From the NCBI GenBank assembly GCA_009617715.1, contig VTFK01000034.1, positions 558,001 through 622,000 of the forward strand: a DNA stretch of 64,000 nt, in the 5' to 3' direction. The notes beneath the pieces are model-generated. The model saw nothing but the letters and a program-made list of their open reading frames with translations, searched no databases and had not been told where the DNA came from. Position 1 is the stretch's first letter; each line of letters opens with the position of its first letter. Both the position numbers and the translations under genes were made by a program. Source of the stretch: Plectrocnemia conspersa. Taxonomy: Eukaryota > Arthropoda > Insecta > Trichoptera > Polycentropodidae. Of the stretch, positions 23,357 to 35,199 are shown piece after piece.

Positions 23357-23465
23357 GTATTTTGTTTTAAATTAATAGTGTCACATTGCAAAGCTTCTGT
23401 AAATATTTACATTATGAAAGGTAAGGTATTTTGTATTAAATTGGTAGTGTCACATTGCAAAGCTT
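23357..23465 (+). repeat. Short tandem duplication, 68-bp step
   Basis: A 41-bp segment beginning GGTATTTTGT and ending CACATTGCAAAGCTT occurs at 23357-23397 and again at 23425-23465 with a few differences. Confidence 0.75.
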
Positions 23466-23872
23466 GTGTTTCAAAAATTTCAATGAATTGACCACATTGA
23501 TGTTTTTCTTTTCCTTCTTCTTTGACATTTTGATCGATCCTTCGCCAAAATTTTCGTACATATTTGCGTCATTTTAAATCTCATCAGATGGTCGCTAACG
23601 TCACGATCGTTTTGGAACACTTTGGTCTACCATTTTATATTATATTTACATACATGAATGAATCACTTCCCCGCCGAGCGAGGATCGTTGAACTTCAATT
23701 ATTTGTCTCGTCTGGTGGATTTGTGCGATGCGACTGCATATTAATGGCGAGACTGCGACGCTCGGTCACGTTTATAAATATATATAAGTAATGAAACTCA
23801 TATAAATAATTTCATAAACAATTACCGAGACTAATCTCCGTGAAAGCTGAGTCATTTCCACTAGTCTTGTGC

Positions 23873-23891
23873 GCCTTATCAGCGATAAGGC
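23873..23891. other. Inverted pair of GATA words
   Basis: GCCTTATC and GATAAGGC form an exact 8-bp inverted repeat with a 3-bp spacer, giving two opposed GATAAG sites. A GATA-factor binding palindrome is possible. Confidence 0.45.
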
Positions 23892-24539
23892 ATACCAAGA
23901 ATTCGAGATCTGAATGTGTTGACATAACTGTGAATGATTTTATTGGCAATAGTGAAAATTTACAGATCATAAACTAGTAGACTATTCTGTTGAATTTTTA
24001 AAATGTTTTTAAAAAAATGATAATTTAAAATGACTTTTCCTTGACGGAAGCAAATTAATATTATGTAATTTCCGAGTGATACATTTTTTGATTCAGTCTC
24101 AATATGATTCATAAATTTGTCTATATAGTAGATATTGCTTTTCAAACTACAGATGTTACAAAAATATTTTTTGTAAAGAGTTTATGGTTGAATTTCTCTT
24201 CGATACAAAAAAACAATGTCTATTGTGATTTTTTACCTGCAGATATTTGTAGCTCTACTCTGCTATTGTGTAATATTGTTTTTGCAAATATAATTTGGAC
24301 GCAGCGACAAGTGTATTTGGATGCATTTTTTTAAATTTTGCACTAAAAGGGGAAGAATACGAATTAAAAAAAAATATTTTTTAGACATTTTCATACTATT
24401 GTATATATAGAATATGTTCTATATATAATGTACATTATTGAATAAAGTTCAATAGACAATATATTGTCATAAAATATGTATAACATGATATATATTTAAT
24501 TATTGTTAAATTTACATAATTAACTTGAACCTTTCCCAG

Positions 24540-25170
24540 CGACCACATAAAAGTTAATATAGTGCGTTATCTACGTTATCAATTTTCTCAGCATATTTTC
24601 CTCCAAAGGCGCTCGTACGTATGCGTAACGACAATGTCGTATCGCCACTTGGGCCAAATAAACCCTTTTGCTCCAACGGTTGAACAACAAGCAGTATATG
24701 GAAATGACCCGGGCAATATTCATCCATGTGCCAATAGCGCGTGTGTAACGCGATTTTTTGCAACTCTCAGTTCTATTATCGCCCTTTATTCCCTTGTCGA
24801 ATGGCTGACGGAACTTCCTGAGCGAAAATAGCCCATTCGGATAATGTTGACGGACACGAGAGTTTTGCTCCCTCCGTATTTCGATTTTATATTTTTTAGT
24901 TTCTCATTCATGAAATTCGCAGCTCTCGCGCGATTTGCGATCCTATCCAATCCGACAAACGGTTGGTTCGGTTCCAAAACACTTCAGCGCCCCGTAGTTA
25001 TTACTAAATATAAAGCGTAGTAGTAATATCAGCGCCTGAGTGATTCAGTGTCGAAAATGTTTTCTCGCATCAACTTTGTTCAGTGAAATGTTCGAACAAA
25101 TTTTTATTTGGCAATTTATTTGGCGCTGAGCGTCGCAGTTATGCGCTTCCGTGTTTGGCGCTCGTTTTGC
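24540..25170. promoter_or_regulatory. Candidate regulatory island
   Basis: A unique GC-richer block with open frames on both strands (24562-24831 + and 24554-24763 -) that show no recognisable protein features. Overlapping open frames on both strands argue for low stop density rather than a gene. Regulatory function is inferred from its contrast with the surrounding repeats. Confidence 0.3.
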
Positions 25171-25439
25171 GCCTTTGAAAATTTAGAATAAAAAAAATAA
25201 ACTTGGAAGTTTCCAGTTTTGATCACCTGATAGAATTTATGCTTATGTTACGATTTTAGTTATATAAATGAATAATATTTTAAAATTGATCAATGTAGGA
25301 TGACGACACAGCCAATTTTAATAGTTATTAGGGTCTTCAAAATTTATATAATTTAACATTTATTTTTACACATTTATTAATTTTCAAATTTAAACAAGAA
25401 ATTTATATAAAATTTACTAAACATATTACTGAACTCAGT

Positions 25440-25690
25440 TCTAACGAGCTTGCCGCTATTGCGTTTCTAAGACCGATACATAACAGAAAAAGTTAATTAG
25501 TGTGATATAATATTTTTAATCATTCAATATAAATCCTTTAAATTTCATAGTATATTTTAATTATAAAAATATAAATAAAAAATATATATAAAAAGTGAAC
25601 AAGGAATTTAAAATGTATTGACTAATAAGCACATGCATTAAAACATCATGTCTAAAGAGCTTGCCGCTATTGCGGCTCTAAGTCTGATAG
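25440..25690 (+). repeat. Two-copy repeat with GCCGC/GCGGC core
   Basis: GAGCTTGCCGCTATTGCG followed by TCTAAG occurs at 25440-25479 and at 25651-25690, 211 bp apart, with similar AT-rich sequence after each. In the second copy GCCGC and GCGGC can pair around TATT. Confidence 0.65.
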
Positions 25691-25879
25691 AAATGTGGAG
25701 TTACATTTTTTAATTATTTCTAATAGTCATTTAAAATAAAGCGTAAAATAAAATATAACACTATTTTATCTTTTAAACTTCATAGTTGATTTTGTACGGG
25801 ACTATTTTTACCCATTAAACTTTAATGTAAATAAAAAAATTTAAATTATACAATAAAAGTTTTTTTTTTAGAATAAATG

Positions 25880-27620
25880 GTCAGTACCGATTAAATGAAT
25901 CCGTCAGTAATATTATTGATACATGCTCAGTAAATCTACGATTGTCACTAATAACCAGTCATATTTTATTTTTTCATTATAATTATTCTAAGAATTATGT
26001 GATTTTAATATAAAAAATATTTTATTACGTATCATTTCACATTATCGTTAACATTTAATTTAATGTAAAATATCAAATAATACCTTTTAACAACTGACCC
26101 TTTATAGCAGTTACTGATCATTTATTGGCAGGTATTAAAAAAAACTGATAAAAAATTTAATATATGCATTTTTAATAAATTACTTTTATATTATATATAA
26201 CGGTTCGTAAAATAATTGACTTATTGTCAGTAACTTTGTCAAAAAAAGTTAATAATATTTGATTTCAGTATATGAATATTTTTACATGCAGTTTTACAAA
26301 AAATAATGTCTAGTATTTAATTAAATTACTGTTTAAAAACAACAATCAAAATAAAATCTTGTTTTTTAATAAATAGCAAATATCTCTTACATATTCAATG
26401 ATTAGTTTATGTGTAACATATAAGCTAATCACTGAATAATTTACATTTATTTCAATAAATACATATTTTATAGTTCATTTTTACGGATCAGTTACAAAAT
26501 CTATAATGTGTAGTAACACATATCATCCTCTGTGCAACATATAACTTTAATGTCATTTAAAAACAACATTTTATAATAACAGTCCCATTAATAAATACTG
26601 TCCATTTCAATAAAATTAAATTACTGATCAAAAGCAAGAAATCTGACCCATTAAATAAATTAAATGATCAGTTAGAACTACTTTGCCATGAACAGTCAGA
26701 TCATTTAAGGGTTTGTGTGTTTTTAGTATATAAATACTTTAGCATCCATTTTTACAGATCAGTTTCAAAATGCATAATGCTTAATAACACATTATCATGC
26801 TTTGTTACAATATTAATATTCAGGTAAAATATAACTACAATTTAATTAAAAAACCAGAACATTTTATAATCACTATCTATTTAAATGAAATAAATTACTG
26901 ATCAAATAAAGTTTAACTTTTTCGTGAACAGTAAAAAACTTGTTCGTTACATTTATACTTAAATTTAAATTTAATATTATTACAAGGTTTATAAATATAT
27001 ATTTTTACAGATGATGCAAAATGTTTAATATTTAGTAACACATATCATGCTCTGTTAAAATATCAATATTCAGGAAAAATATACTACAATGTAATTAAAA
27101 AACATAACATTTTATAATAACAGACCCATTAATAATTATTGTCCATTTCAATTAAATTAAATTACTGATCATAAGCAAAATAAAAATGTCAATAAATTGT
27201 TACATTTGTACTAAAACTTATATCATTTGAATGATTATGTGATTCTAGTTAATAAATACTAGAGCATCCATTTTTCAGATCATTTTGTAATAACTATTCA
27301 TTTAAATTAAATAAATTACTGATCAAAAAGTTAATGTTCAGTAACTTTGTCGTGAAAAGTAAGTAACTTGTTCGTTACATTTATACTTAAATTCATAATA
27401 TCATTTTAAGTTTATTTGTGATTTGAATAACTGAAAATTTTAGCGCTTATTAACACATGTTATCATTCTCTGTTATAAAAATATCAACATTTAACGTGCC
27501 ATATACCTAATAAACATAACATGTTTTTATAAATAACAAAACCATTAATAATTACTGTCTATTTATTTAGACTAGTGACCGTTTAATAAAATTACTGATC
27601 CAATAAATACTGGCCTTTTC
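25880..27620. repeat. Satellite-like array, unit about 255-290 bp
   Basis: Landmarks recur: TTTTTACAGATCA-like near 26481, 26750, 27003 and 27270; AACATTTTATAATAACAG-like near 26567, 26860 and 27107; AAATTACTGATCA-like near 26627, 26895, 27165 and 27318. Fragments with CTGATCATTTATTG and GGTCAGTA lie at the left edge. The same vocabulary (AAATTACTGGCCGTTTAAT) appears in the array at 58.4-60.1 kb. Confidence 0.65.
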
Positions 27621-27629
27621 TATTTTTTA

Positions 27630-28460
27630 CATATTTTCTCAATTTTTTGCTATTATAAAAGGTTTTTGTATCATATTATATTCTATTATCATTATTTCCA
27701 CATTTATCAATCTCATGATTAAAACAATTAAACACATATAAGTATTCAATTATAAAGTATTATTCAGAATTGTGATAAAATACAACTTATTTTAAAGTTT
27801 AGTTTCATTACAATTTGTAGAATACATATATATAAACCGTAATATAATTGAGAAAGAAACAAAGATCTACAAATTAAATTTGTAAAATTATTTATGTATT
27901 TAATTTGTATCTATCTCAAAAATATATTTGAAGTTATAATCAAATATTTTTAAATTTGGAATTACAATATTTATTTTTTTAAATAAGAATATAAAAGATC
28001 CATTTAATGATTTTTTAAATTAAAAATAATATTCATATAGGTGTTCATTGTCTTATTTATATAACCAACCAATTCTTGAAAATCTGGAGATTTATGGACA
28101 CTAATTTTTTGGTAGATTTATAGCCATGAATACAATTTAGCGAACAATTGGCAAACGTAAGATTGTGAAAGTTAGCGAAGAATGCGTAAAATTGCAATAG
28201 GTCTACTTTCAATTGTCATCCTTTCATAGAACGGGTTGTTAGCGTTAAATAGAAAGTTAGTTTCTTAAACTAACAAGTCTTTTTATGTTTGTGTTCTTTT
28301 GTATTATTATATTTTTTACTATATTAGAATTTAATTGTTATAAAAAATAACACTGTTCCCCAATATATACATAACCTAATATAGGTACTAAATAAAATGA
28401 TCACCTTGCAAAAAATATTTTGAGCAACTCTGGTAAAAACTGCTGGTTCTTACTAACACA
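27630..28460. other. AT-rich noncoding DNA
   Basis: No gene or clear element recognised. Confidence 0.35.
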
Positions 28461-28469
28461 AACATACCA

Positions 28470-29520
28470 CGCAGGCAAACTTGTAAGGTCCGTTCGATTT
28501 CGAAAAATTCAATCTCCAGAACTGTCTGCCGGCGGATCTCGCGTATAAATCCTGAACGGTCGAGCCGTATGTGTGTATGTATGAGGGCAAAATGTGGGAA
28601 TGCGAAGGTCCCGAGATGGGGATTTATAAATGGAACCTTGGCACATATGACCTCTACGTACTCACATTTTATGTACGTGTTCCAATGCTCCAAGACGCGG
28701 GTGAACACACACATTCACGTGTGACATGCCTTGCCTTTTTGCAAATGGAGATTTATAATAACGTATTGTTGTCTTGATATATTTATTTATTGTTCGTAAA
28801 TCTATGGGTTGGGTTTGTATCAAGTTAATTGTGCAAATTTATTTTCATGTAGAGATTTAACAGCGAAATTGTTTATGTAAAATAAATAATAATTTAAATA
28901 TATTTATTTTTGGGAACCCTAATCTCTTTCTTTGCGTTTTTCACTCCGACCACAACAGCATCCGTTCTCACAACATCGTTTATCAAGTTAATGTAACGCA
29001 CATAACGGCACATAATGGCTTTTATATGAAATGTAAATTTTACGAGCGCGTTAAAACAAGACGACCGTTCGCGGCGAGCTTTCGCAACTCTTCGGGGGGA
29101 TCATAATTTCGACAAATTGCCCATAACACTATAACCCAGGAGCGATTGATTCGGACCTCTGACTATGTGTACTTTTTATCGGTGCATTCTTTTCATCCAA
29201 ATAATAGATAGACTGGCGTTAAAACTCGTCCGAAGTTGTAGTAGTGTCGGCGTTTGGCTTTCGGTTCATGCGCATTTCGCGTCATGTCTGCTGTGAACTA
29301 CGGCTGGCTTTCCGGATCAATATTATGCCCCGGCGGATGGATCCAGAAGGACATAAAGTGCGAGTCCTGGCCAAGCCATAAAGGCCTTTAGGTCAAATAA
29401 AAATTACGACCGAATTCGCCGGCGTTTTTCGCTCGCTTTCGGTCTCTTTGAAGCTCTACAAAGGCCCTAGCTATTGCGTTAACTGTCCCGTACTCGATTT
29501 TCATTCTCGATTGTAGTTCT
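28470..29520. promoter_or_regulatory. Candidate regulatory island (largest in intron 2)
   Basis: About 1 kb of unique, GC-richer sequence. It contains AGCCATAAAGGC and AGGTCAAATAAAAATTACG near 29375-29405, several TTTATATG/CATAAC words and CG-rich stretches near 29070 and 29425. Open frames at 28388-28714 (-) and 28571-28777 (+) overlap each other and resemble nothing. Best read as one or more abd-A enhancers; unproven. Confidence 0.4.
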
Positions 29521-29839
29521 ACTATTTTTGTGTATCGTGTAAAATAAAACTACGTTATGTAGGCATTGATCGCGTTTTTATATAAATAAATACAATATAC
29601 AGATAGACATATATAAATAAATAAATCTTAAATTGCATAATGCTATTCTGAAAATTGCTTAAAATATAAAACATTAAAATATGTCAATAACATTAAAAAT
29701 ACATTTTTTACTATAGTGATATACTATTTATTGCAGAATGTTTTGTGTCACCTAAGCCCCAGGAAAACAATAATTCCTAATATCATGACAAAAATAATTA
29801 TTCGTGTTTTATTTGCTGCTCAGTGTTGCCATATTGTGA

Positions 29840-30960
29840 TTTTCTTTTTATTGCTTTTATTACTTTTGACGTGAATTTTTGCCTTGAGAAGTGATAATTG
29901 TTTTTGCGCTCTCCGATTGACCAAAGTTCGGTTTGAAAATACTTTGATAAGCCCTTTTATATTATAAGTCCATCGTAATATCGGTAAGGAGAGCTATCAT
30001 ATTTTTAAAAATAGTGTAATATCGAAATGCAGACAAACTGTGGAGCAACATCTGAGATGCCATGTCTGTCTGTATTTATTCCACCGCTTATTTTCCCCCG
30101 AGAGTTGGCTTAGTTCGTATTTTGGACTTGACTATAATTAGTTTTAGAACTTTCATTGGGTTAGGCTTGGGTTTGAACGGCAAATGGACGTTTCGCAACT
30201 GTCAAATTTAGTTTCATAGACATTTCAGAGCAGCATATTAGCGCCTATTACTTCGCTAGTAGAAATATATATCTACTGGTCAAAATGTATTTGGACTTTA
30301 CTAGTGAAAATATACCTTTACCAAAAATACTCATTCGCTGTAACATTTATACATCGGATGTAAATATATATGTATATTACTACATATAGAAAAGTTTAAA
30401 TCATATAATTTTACTAGCACCTACTAGAAAATTAATATTTTCACTGTTAAAAATATATATCTACTGGTGAAAATGTATTCCGATATGATTTTATTGAAAT
30501 TAAATATTTTAAAAAATATTTTCGGGATAGATTCGAGACTTTTTTAGGAATTAGAACATGAAACTGAATGTATTGTTTATTTATTTTAACATTAAATTAA
30601 ATTTATATAATTCAGCTGGTGCTGTTGTTGATTTTTCGTTATTTCCTTTCTCCTGTCTTAGGTATATTAGGAATACCTAAATTTACTGCTACTAATTTAC
30701 ATTCGTTAAATAATTCCTCTCATGTCTAATATTTTTTTAACGGTCAAGTTAAGCAATCAAGTCAATAATTTGCAAAAAAATTTAACATAAATCGAGTCGC
30801 GTCAAAAAACTACAATCTGTCTCTCTTTAAATAATAATGTTTATTGTGAAAGTACTATCTAGAGTGGGTGCTTTTGAAGGCAATGTTCCGCTAACTTCTA
30901 TAATAACTCCTGTTTTTTGATAACTCCACAGACAAAATGTTGATCAGTTCATCTTGAATT
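29840..30960 (+). repeat. 1.1-kb dispersed repeat, copy 1
   Basis: Nearly collinear with 52365-53450, same orientation. Shared blocks in order: CTTTTGACGTGAATTTTT; TGAAAATACTTTGAT; CATCGTAATATCGGTAAGGA; TTTGGACTTGAC; TTGGGTTTGAAC; GTTTCGCAACTGTCAAATTT; AGAGCAGCATATTAG; TATCTACTGGT; TTTTACTAGCACCT; GTTGATTTTTCGTTATTTC; GTGGGTGCTTTTGAAGGCAA. No coding region is seen. Probably a non-autonomous mobile element; the left part matches the arms of the inverted repeat at 13337-13548. Confidence 0.8.
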
Positions 30961-31618
30961 TCCATCACAAGCATATATCAAAATAAAGAAATAAAGGTTG
31001 CGTTATTAAGTATTTTTATTTAAAGACTTATTTTTAAAAGCAAGATATGTCACAAAAATTAAATTCTACATGAAAGCAAAAAATCCATTTCTCTTCAAAT
31101 CAAAATAAAGTAGTATCAAAATATTAGAAAAATGCATTGTTTTAATTTTTAGTATTTTTTACAACATTTTTTTGAAACCCATTTTGAAGAATAAAATGAT
31201 TTTTTCAAATTTTCAATTGATAACATACCTGAACGCAATTATATAAAATAATTTACTTACAGAGAATAAAACCAGATTTGATATTATAAAATAAATAACC
31301 AACTTTACGCCACAATCTTGTCATGATCACAAATTTTAGCATATCTGTTTTTGAGATTAGCTTAACATAATATTAAATTAAAGGACCGCTTCGTTTATAT
31401 ATTTCATACAAAACGCTTTTCTACAAATTGTAAAATTCTGCTAGAAATGGTTCGTTTTACTCTCAATATTCGTAGCATTTCATGAAGACATAAAATTGGT
31501 TAAAAAATAGAAATCCTATTTTAAAACCAGAACAGCGTTCAAATAAGTTTACTTTTAACCCTAATCAACATTCAAGTTCATCGTTATTTCGGTTTAAAAA
31601 TATACATGTAATATTAAT
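30961..31618. other. AT-rich noncoding DNA with a dispersed scrap
   Basis: No gene. A segment at about 31435-31500 (TTCTGCTAGAAATGGTTCGT, then GTAGCATTTCATGAAGACA) resembles 45541-45610, suggesting another dispersed repeat. Confidence 0.35.
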
Positions 31619-32287
31619 TTAATTCTTACATATAAAGTCCTCAAAATTTTTGTCCAAACGCCGCGCCGTATCGACATACACTATTCCATCAAAGGCATCT
31701 AGGAATAGGTCTTCCCCCGCGACCAGACGTCCCAACTCCATGGCCAAAAAAATGTCCTCTTGTTCCTCGAATGCCGATTTCGCCGCCGTGATGTACAGCC
31801 GATCGTAAAATTTGACGCGTGATGCCATAAAAGACCATATTAGTGTCACTCTGAATCGAAACGGCACAACAAACAAAACGTTATTAACAGCTTCGACACT
31901 TGACGCGTGTGTGCGGTGTGCTTAATAATGCGTCGGTTTATTTTTTTCGCGAGCGATAAAAATGTTCCGCTTATTTTTTTGCGATGTACAGGGCATGTGT
32001 CATGCTTGGCAATGAGACTGAGACTCGGTCAGCTGATTGCTTCGCGGGGCGATAAGCTGTCATTTTTACGGTTTGTGTACACTTTCGACTCTGAATTGGA
32101 TTATATTGTGAACTGCGAACGTTTGCGCAAATGTGAAAATGTGGTCGTGAATCAGTGTAATGGAGTTTTAATGGGCGGTCGACAGTTAAGTGCCGCTGTA
32201 AAGGTCACGGACACCTGGATGAGATTTGAACTGTTTCCGGTCTTGGCTTTGCTCTTGAAAATTCAGTCTTCGATCAGCTGTTGTTAA
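31619..32287. other. GC-richer block with divergent open frames, unidentified
   Basis: An 85-codon frame on the minus strand (31619-31876) and a 126-codon frame on the plus strand (31907-32287) diverge from a 30-bp gap. Neither resembles a family I recognise. The minus frame is acidic with EEQEDIFLAMELG; the plus frame is cysteine-containing with no domain. Base composition differs sharply from the flanking AT-rich DNA. It may be a regulatory island with chance open frames, or a decayed insertion. Confidence 0.3.
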
Positions 32288-32307
32288 AATCATACTACTG
32301 CTGTCGT

Positions 32308-32946
32308 ATGTTTTATATATATATATATATATATTGGGATATCTTAAATAACTATTTTTTTTTTAAATCGAATTAGCTTACGACAAACTTTTTGAAAGTC
32401 GGTGTAGACTACATCGACTTTGATTTTATGATCGAGGTATTTTGTCACTGCCGTCGATATCCACAAAATGTTAATGACCGTGGAACGACGCGGACGAAAC
32501 CCGCGTTGTTGGTCTACTAGCGCTTGCCGACCATGATTATGGACTTAGCAGGTGTCCCCTCTGAAGGTTTCGATGCACCATTTATCACCCTTCTTATGGA
32601 TTAAAATGACTTCTGTACATCTACGATGAAGTTTTAAACGAACCATGAAAAATACTGTGAAACGCTTTTTTTATCGTATGGTAATAAGGGACGTAAAATG
32701 GATACTGAAAAGACCAGATTTTCGTGGGAGGTTTGGAAACATGGTGTATGAGTAGGCATTCTGGTTTTTTGATCTTTTTCATTTCTCGAAAAATAAGAAT
32801 TTTTCATTGTCACTTCGCGATTTTTGCAGTGGTTGTAAAAAATTGAAAAATAATCATACAAATTTAATTTTTAATAAAAAAGGCTCAATGAAAATAATCA
32901 ATAAATCAGCAAATTTCTAGAGAAATGCGAATTCTTGTAAAGAAAC
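32308..32946. other. Noncoding DNA with a short (TA)n run
   Basis: A (TA)n tract near 32312-32332, then mixed sequence without recognisable features. Confidence 0.4.
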
Positions 32947-33268
32947 CAGGGCTGTGGAGTCGTTTAAAATTTTACAGACTCCGATTTTAACAAATTTAAC
33001 AAATATACTCGCAAGGGAAAAAGCTTGTTTTATTGATTTTATTTTGGCAGGTTGACTAAATCTAATCTTAAATATGTTCCATCCATAATTTAAACTAAAC
33101 TATATCTTAAAAAATTTGCTTCTAATTAGTCAGCATTTATGAAAGCTCTTAAATCAGATTTGATTATTTTAAGCTTGGAAAATAAACGCTCTTTAGAGCA
33201 CTCAATTAGTTAAAAAAATTATAAAAAGGAGTCCAAGTCGTTTTTTTTCGACCCTGACTCTGACTTCA
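32947..33268. mobile_element. MITE-like element with CAGGGCTGTGGAGTCG ends
   Basis: The left end CAGGGCTGTGGAGTCG at 32947 is mirrored by CTCTGACTTCACAATTTTG ending near 33268 (inverse CAAAATTGTGAAGTCAGAG), with further GACT/AGTC words inside. The length is about 320 bp, with no coding capacity. Related scraps lie at 7138 and 37816. The superfamily is not certain. Confidence 0.55.
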
Positions 33269-33290
33269 CAATTTTGAAAAAAAACACTAG

Positions 33291-33660
33291 ATGTGGGTAC
33301 CGCACGCATTAATCATACGAATGTGTGACACTATACTGTATGGTAAATTTCAGAAAAAATCAAATGCAATGGTTATCAAAGAAGCGGTTAGTAAAATAAA
33401 CCCTAAACCTGACATTACTTCAAAACAAGTCATACTGTCCATTTGTAGAATAATTAACATTGAATTGTTCACACAAGGCAATATAATAACAATATATGAG
33501 TACTCTGAACAGCTGGATCAATTGCATCAATCATTAAAAACAGAAAGTCTTGATATTGTGAATCGTAACATGATATTTTTGCAACATGATCATGCAAGAC
33601 CTCGTACGAAAAAATAACGGATTAGGATGTAAACTTCTGGATCTATCAGTTATCATTTAT
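33291..33660 (+). pseudogene. Mariner-type transposase fragment
   Basis: The + frame reads a degenerate middle part of a mariner transposase: NPKPDITSKQVILSI, then EQLDQLHQSLKTES, DIVNRN and LQHDHARPRT, corresponding to the family's KPxLTxKKVLLxIW, QLDRLxxALxxK, LVNRK and HQDNARPHT (the second catalytic Asp region). The N-terminal DNA-binding part and the C-terminal part with the third catalytic residue are missing or frame-broken. It is inactive. Confidence 0.85.
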
Positions 33661-34127
33661 TAAAATCATTGTAGCTTTATTTATATCTTTAAAAAAATAT
33701 TAGTGAAATAAATACAATAAATTTTCATTAATAATGGATCAAAAACTTTCAAATGTACGTAAATATCATTTTAATATAGCTGATTTTATTTTAAATTCAA
33801 GTTGGCTAAAGGAGAAAGTTTTTTACTTTATTTATTCCTCCCTTATCTTAGTTATCAGAAAATAATTAATTTCTGATTTTTATCTTTTTATACAAGTTTC
33901 TTAATTTCAACTTCGATTTTAAGCTATATGAAAAAAACTCACTCTTATCTAAAAGAATAGTGAGTATTTACGTAACTTTTATTAGAAAAAAAAGATATTA
34001 ACATTTTTTGTTAATTGATGTTTAAACGGTTTATTTTCGTATAATATTTTGGTATTTTATTAGACATTCGCATCCTCACAGGAAACAGTATTTCATTAAC
34101 TCACAACTCGCTCGGATATGCAAAAGA
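33661..34127. other. AT-rich noncoding DNA
   Basis: No gene or element recognised. Confidence 0.35.
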
Positions 34128-34159
34128 TTGTATCGTTTCGGTAGATTGTATTTTTTCTT

Positions 34160-35190
34160 TTTAAAACTGAACCCACTTTTTTACGGTTGTAAATTTATTA
34201 CAGAAGTTTCTATTTACATTCTTACCAAGAGCATAAGCGATTACCATTATTCGCACACGTCCTTCTTCAAGTGCCATATCCAACGGTGGGATGTGCTGTC
34301 GTCGGAGTATTTTCAAGAGGTCCTCGAAGGGTCCTTTTATGACATCGTCAAACCCAACCAGCAGTATACATATACCATTCACTCCTCTCCAAGCCACGTG
34401 ACTTGTTAAAAATTTATAATTTTTTAATATCTGAAAAAATGGTGGTCGAAATAAGGGGAGGGTGGGCGGGGAAAGCTTTCGTATAAAGCGGTTGGTTATT
34501 ATTTATTAGGGTTTTGTGCGTAGTTTGAGAACCTCCACTGGGGTGCGGGGTGGCCAAAATGGCCAACAACGAGCAGGGTGCGTCTGACATTGAAGAAGTG
34601 CCAATAACAGCCGAATAAATAGGGGTACACATAACCGTGGGACGAGGGTTGAATATTTCGTGTCTAAACACCGTGCGCCGTGTAAGAAGCTTTGACGTTT
34701 GAAAACCAGGGGTTAGCTCATGATCTATTCAGATTTAAAATGTTTTGTAGAATATCAAAATCATGCATTAGATATATCGATTTCATGCAAAGATCTTGCT
34801 TTCAAAGACATTGAATTATTATGTAATTGATTGCTTTTTGGGGTTCAGTCAAAAAAATAGATTATTATTCTAGATCTCAGCAGAGTGTCGTTTCTCGTCT
34901 CGTAGATAAATCGAATTCGTCTACAGTCGCAGACCCTTTCTTTCTCTTTTCTATCTTGTTAGTATGCCGTCGACGCTGTCGCACACCGACAAAATGGCGC
35001 AAAATCGCCCACCCCCAACCCTTGCGCGACTACCCCCGATGAATTTCAATCGAAAATTATTGACGGCATATTTTCCCGAAACGCCATTAAGATACGAAAA
35101 GCGTCGGAGAAAGTTTTCCCGGGCATTATTCAGACAAGGCGATCAGCCCTTTTTCCCGTCCGTTCCTCTAACTGGTTATACGTGACTGCT
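34160..35190. promoter_or_regulatory. Candidate regulatory islands with Pho-type motifs
   Basis: GC-richer unique DNA. TGGCCAAAATGGCCA at 34551-34565 is two TGGCCA half-sites around AAA with ATGGCC inside; ACAAAATGGCGCAAAATCGCCC lies near 34990. The frames at 34128-34409 (+) and 34161-34397 (-) overlap on opposite strands and are unrecognised. A Polycomb response element or enhancer role is inferred. Confidence 0.35.
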
Positions 35191-35199
35191 CAACCACTT

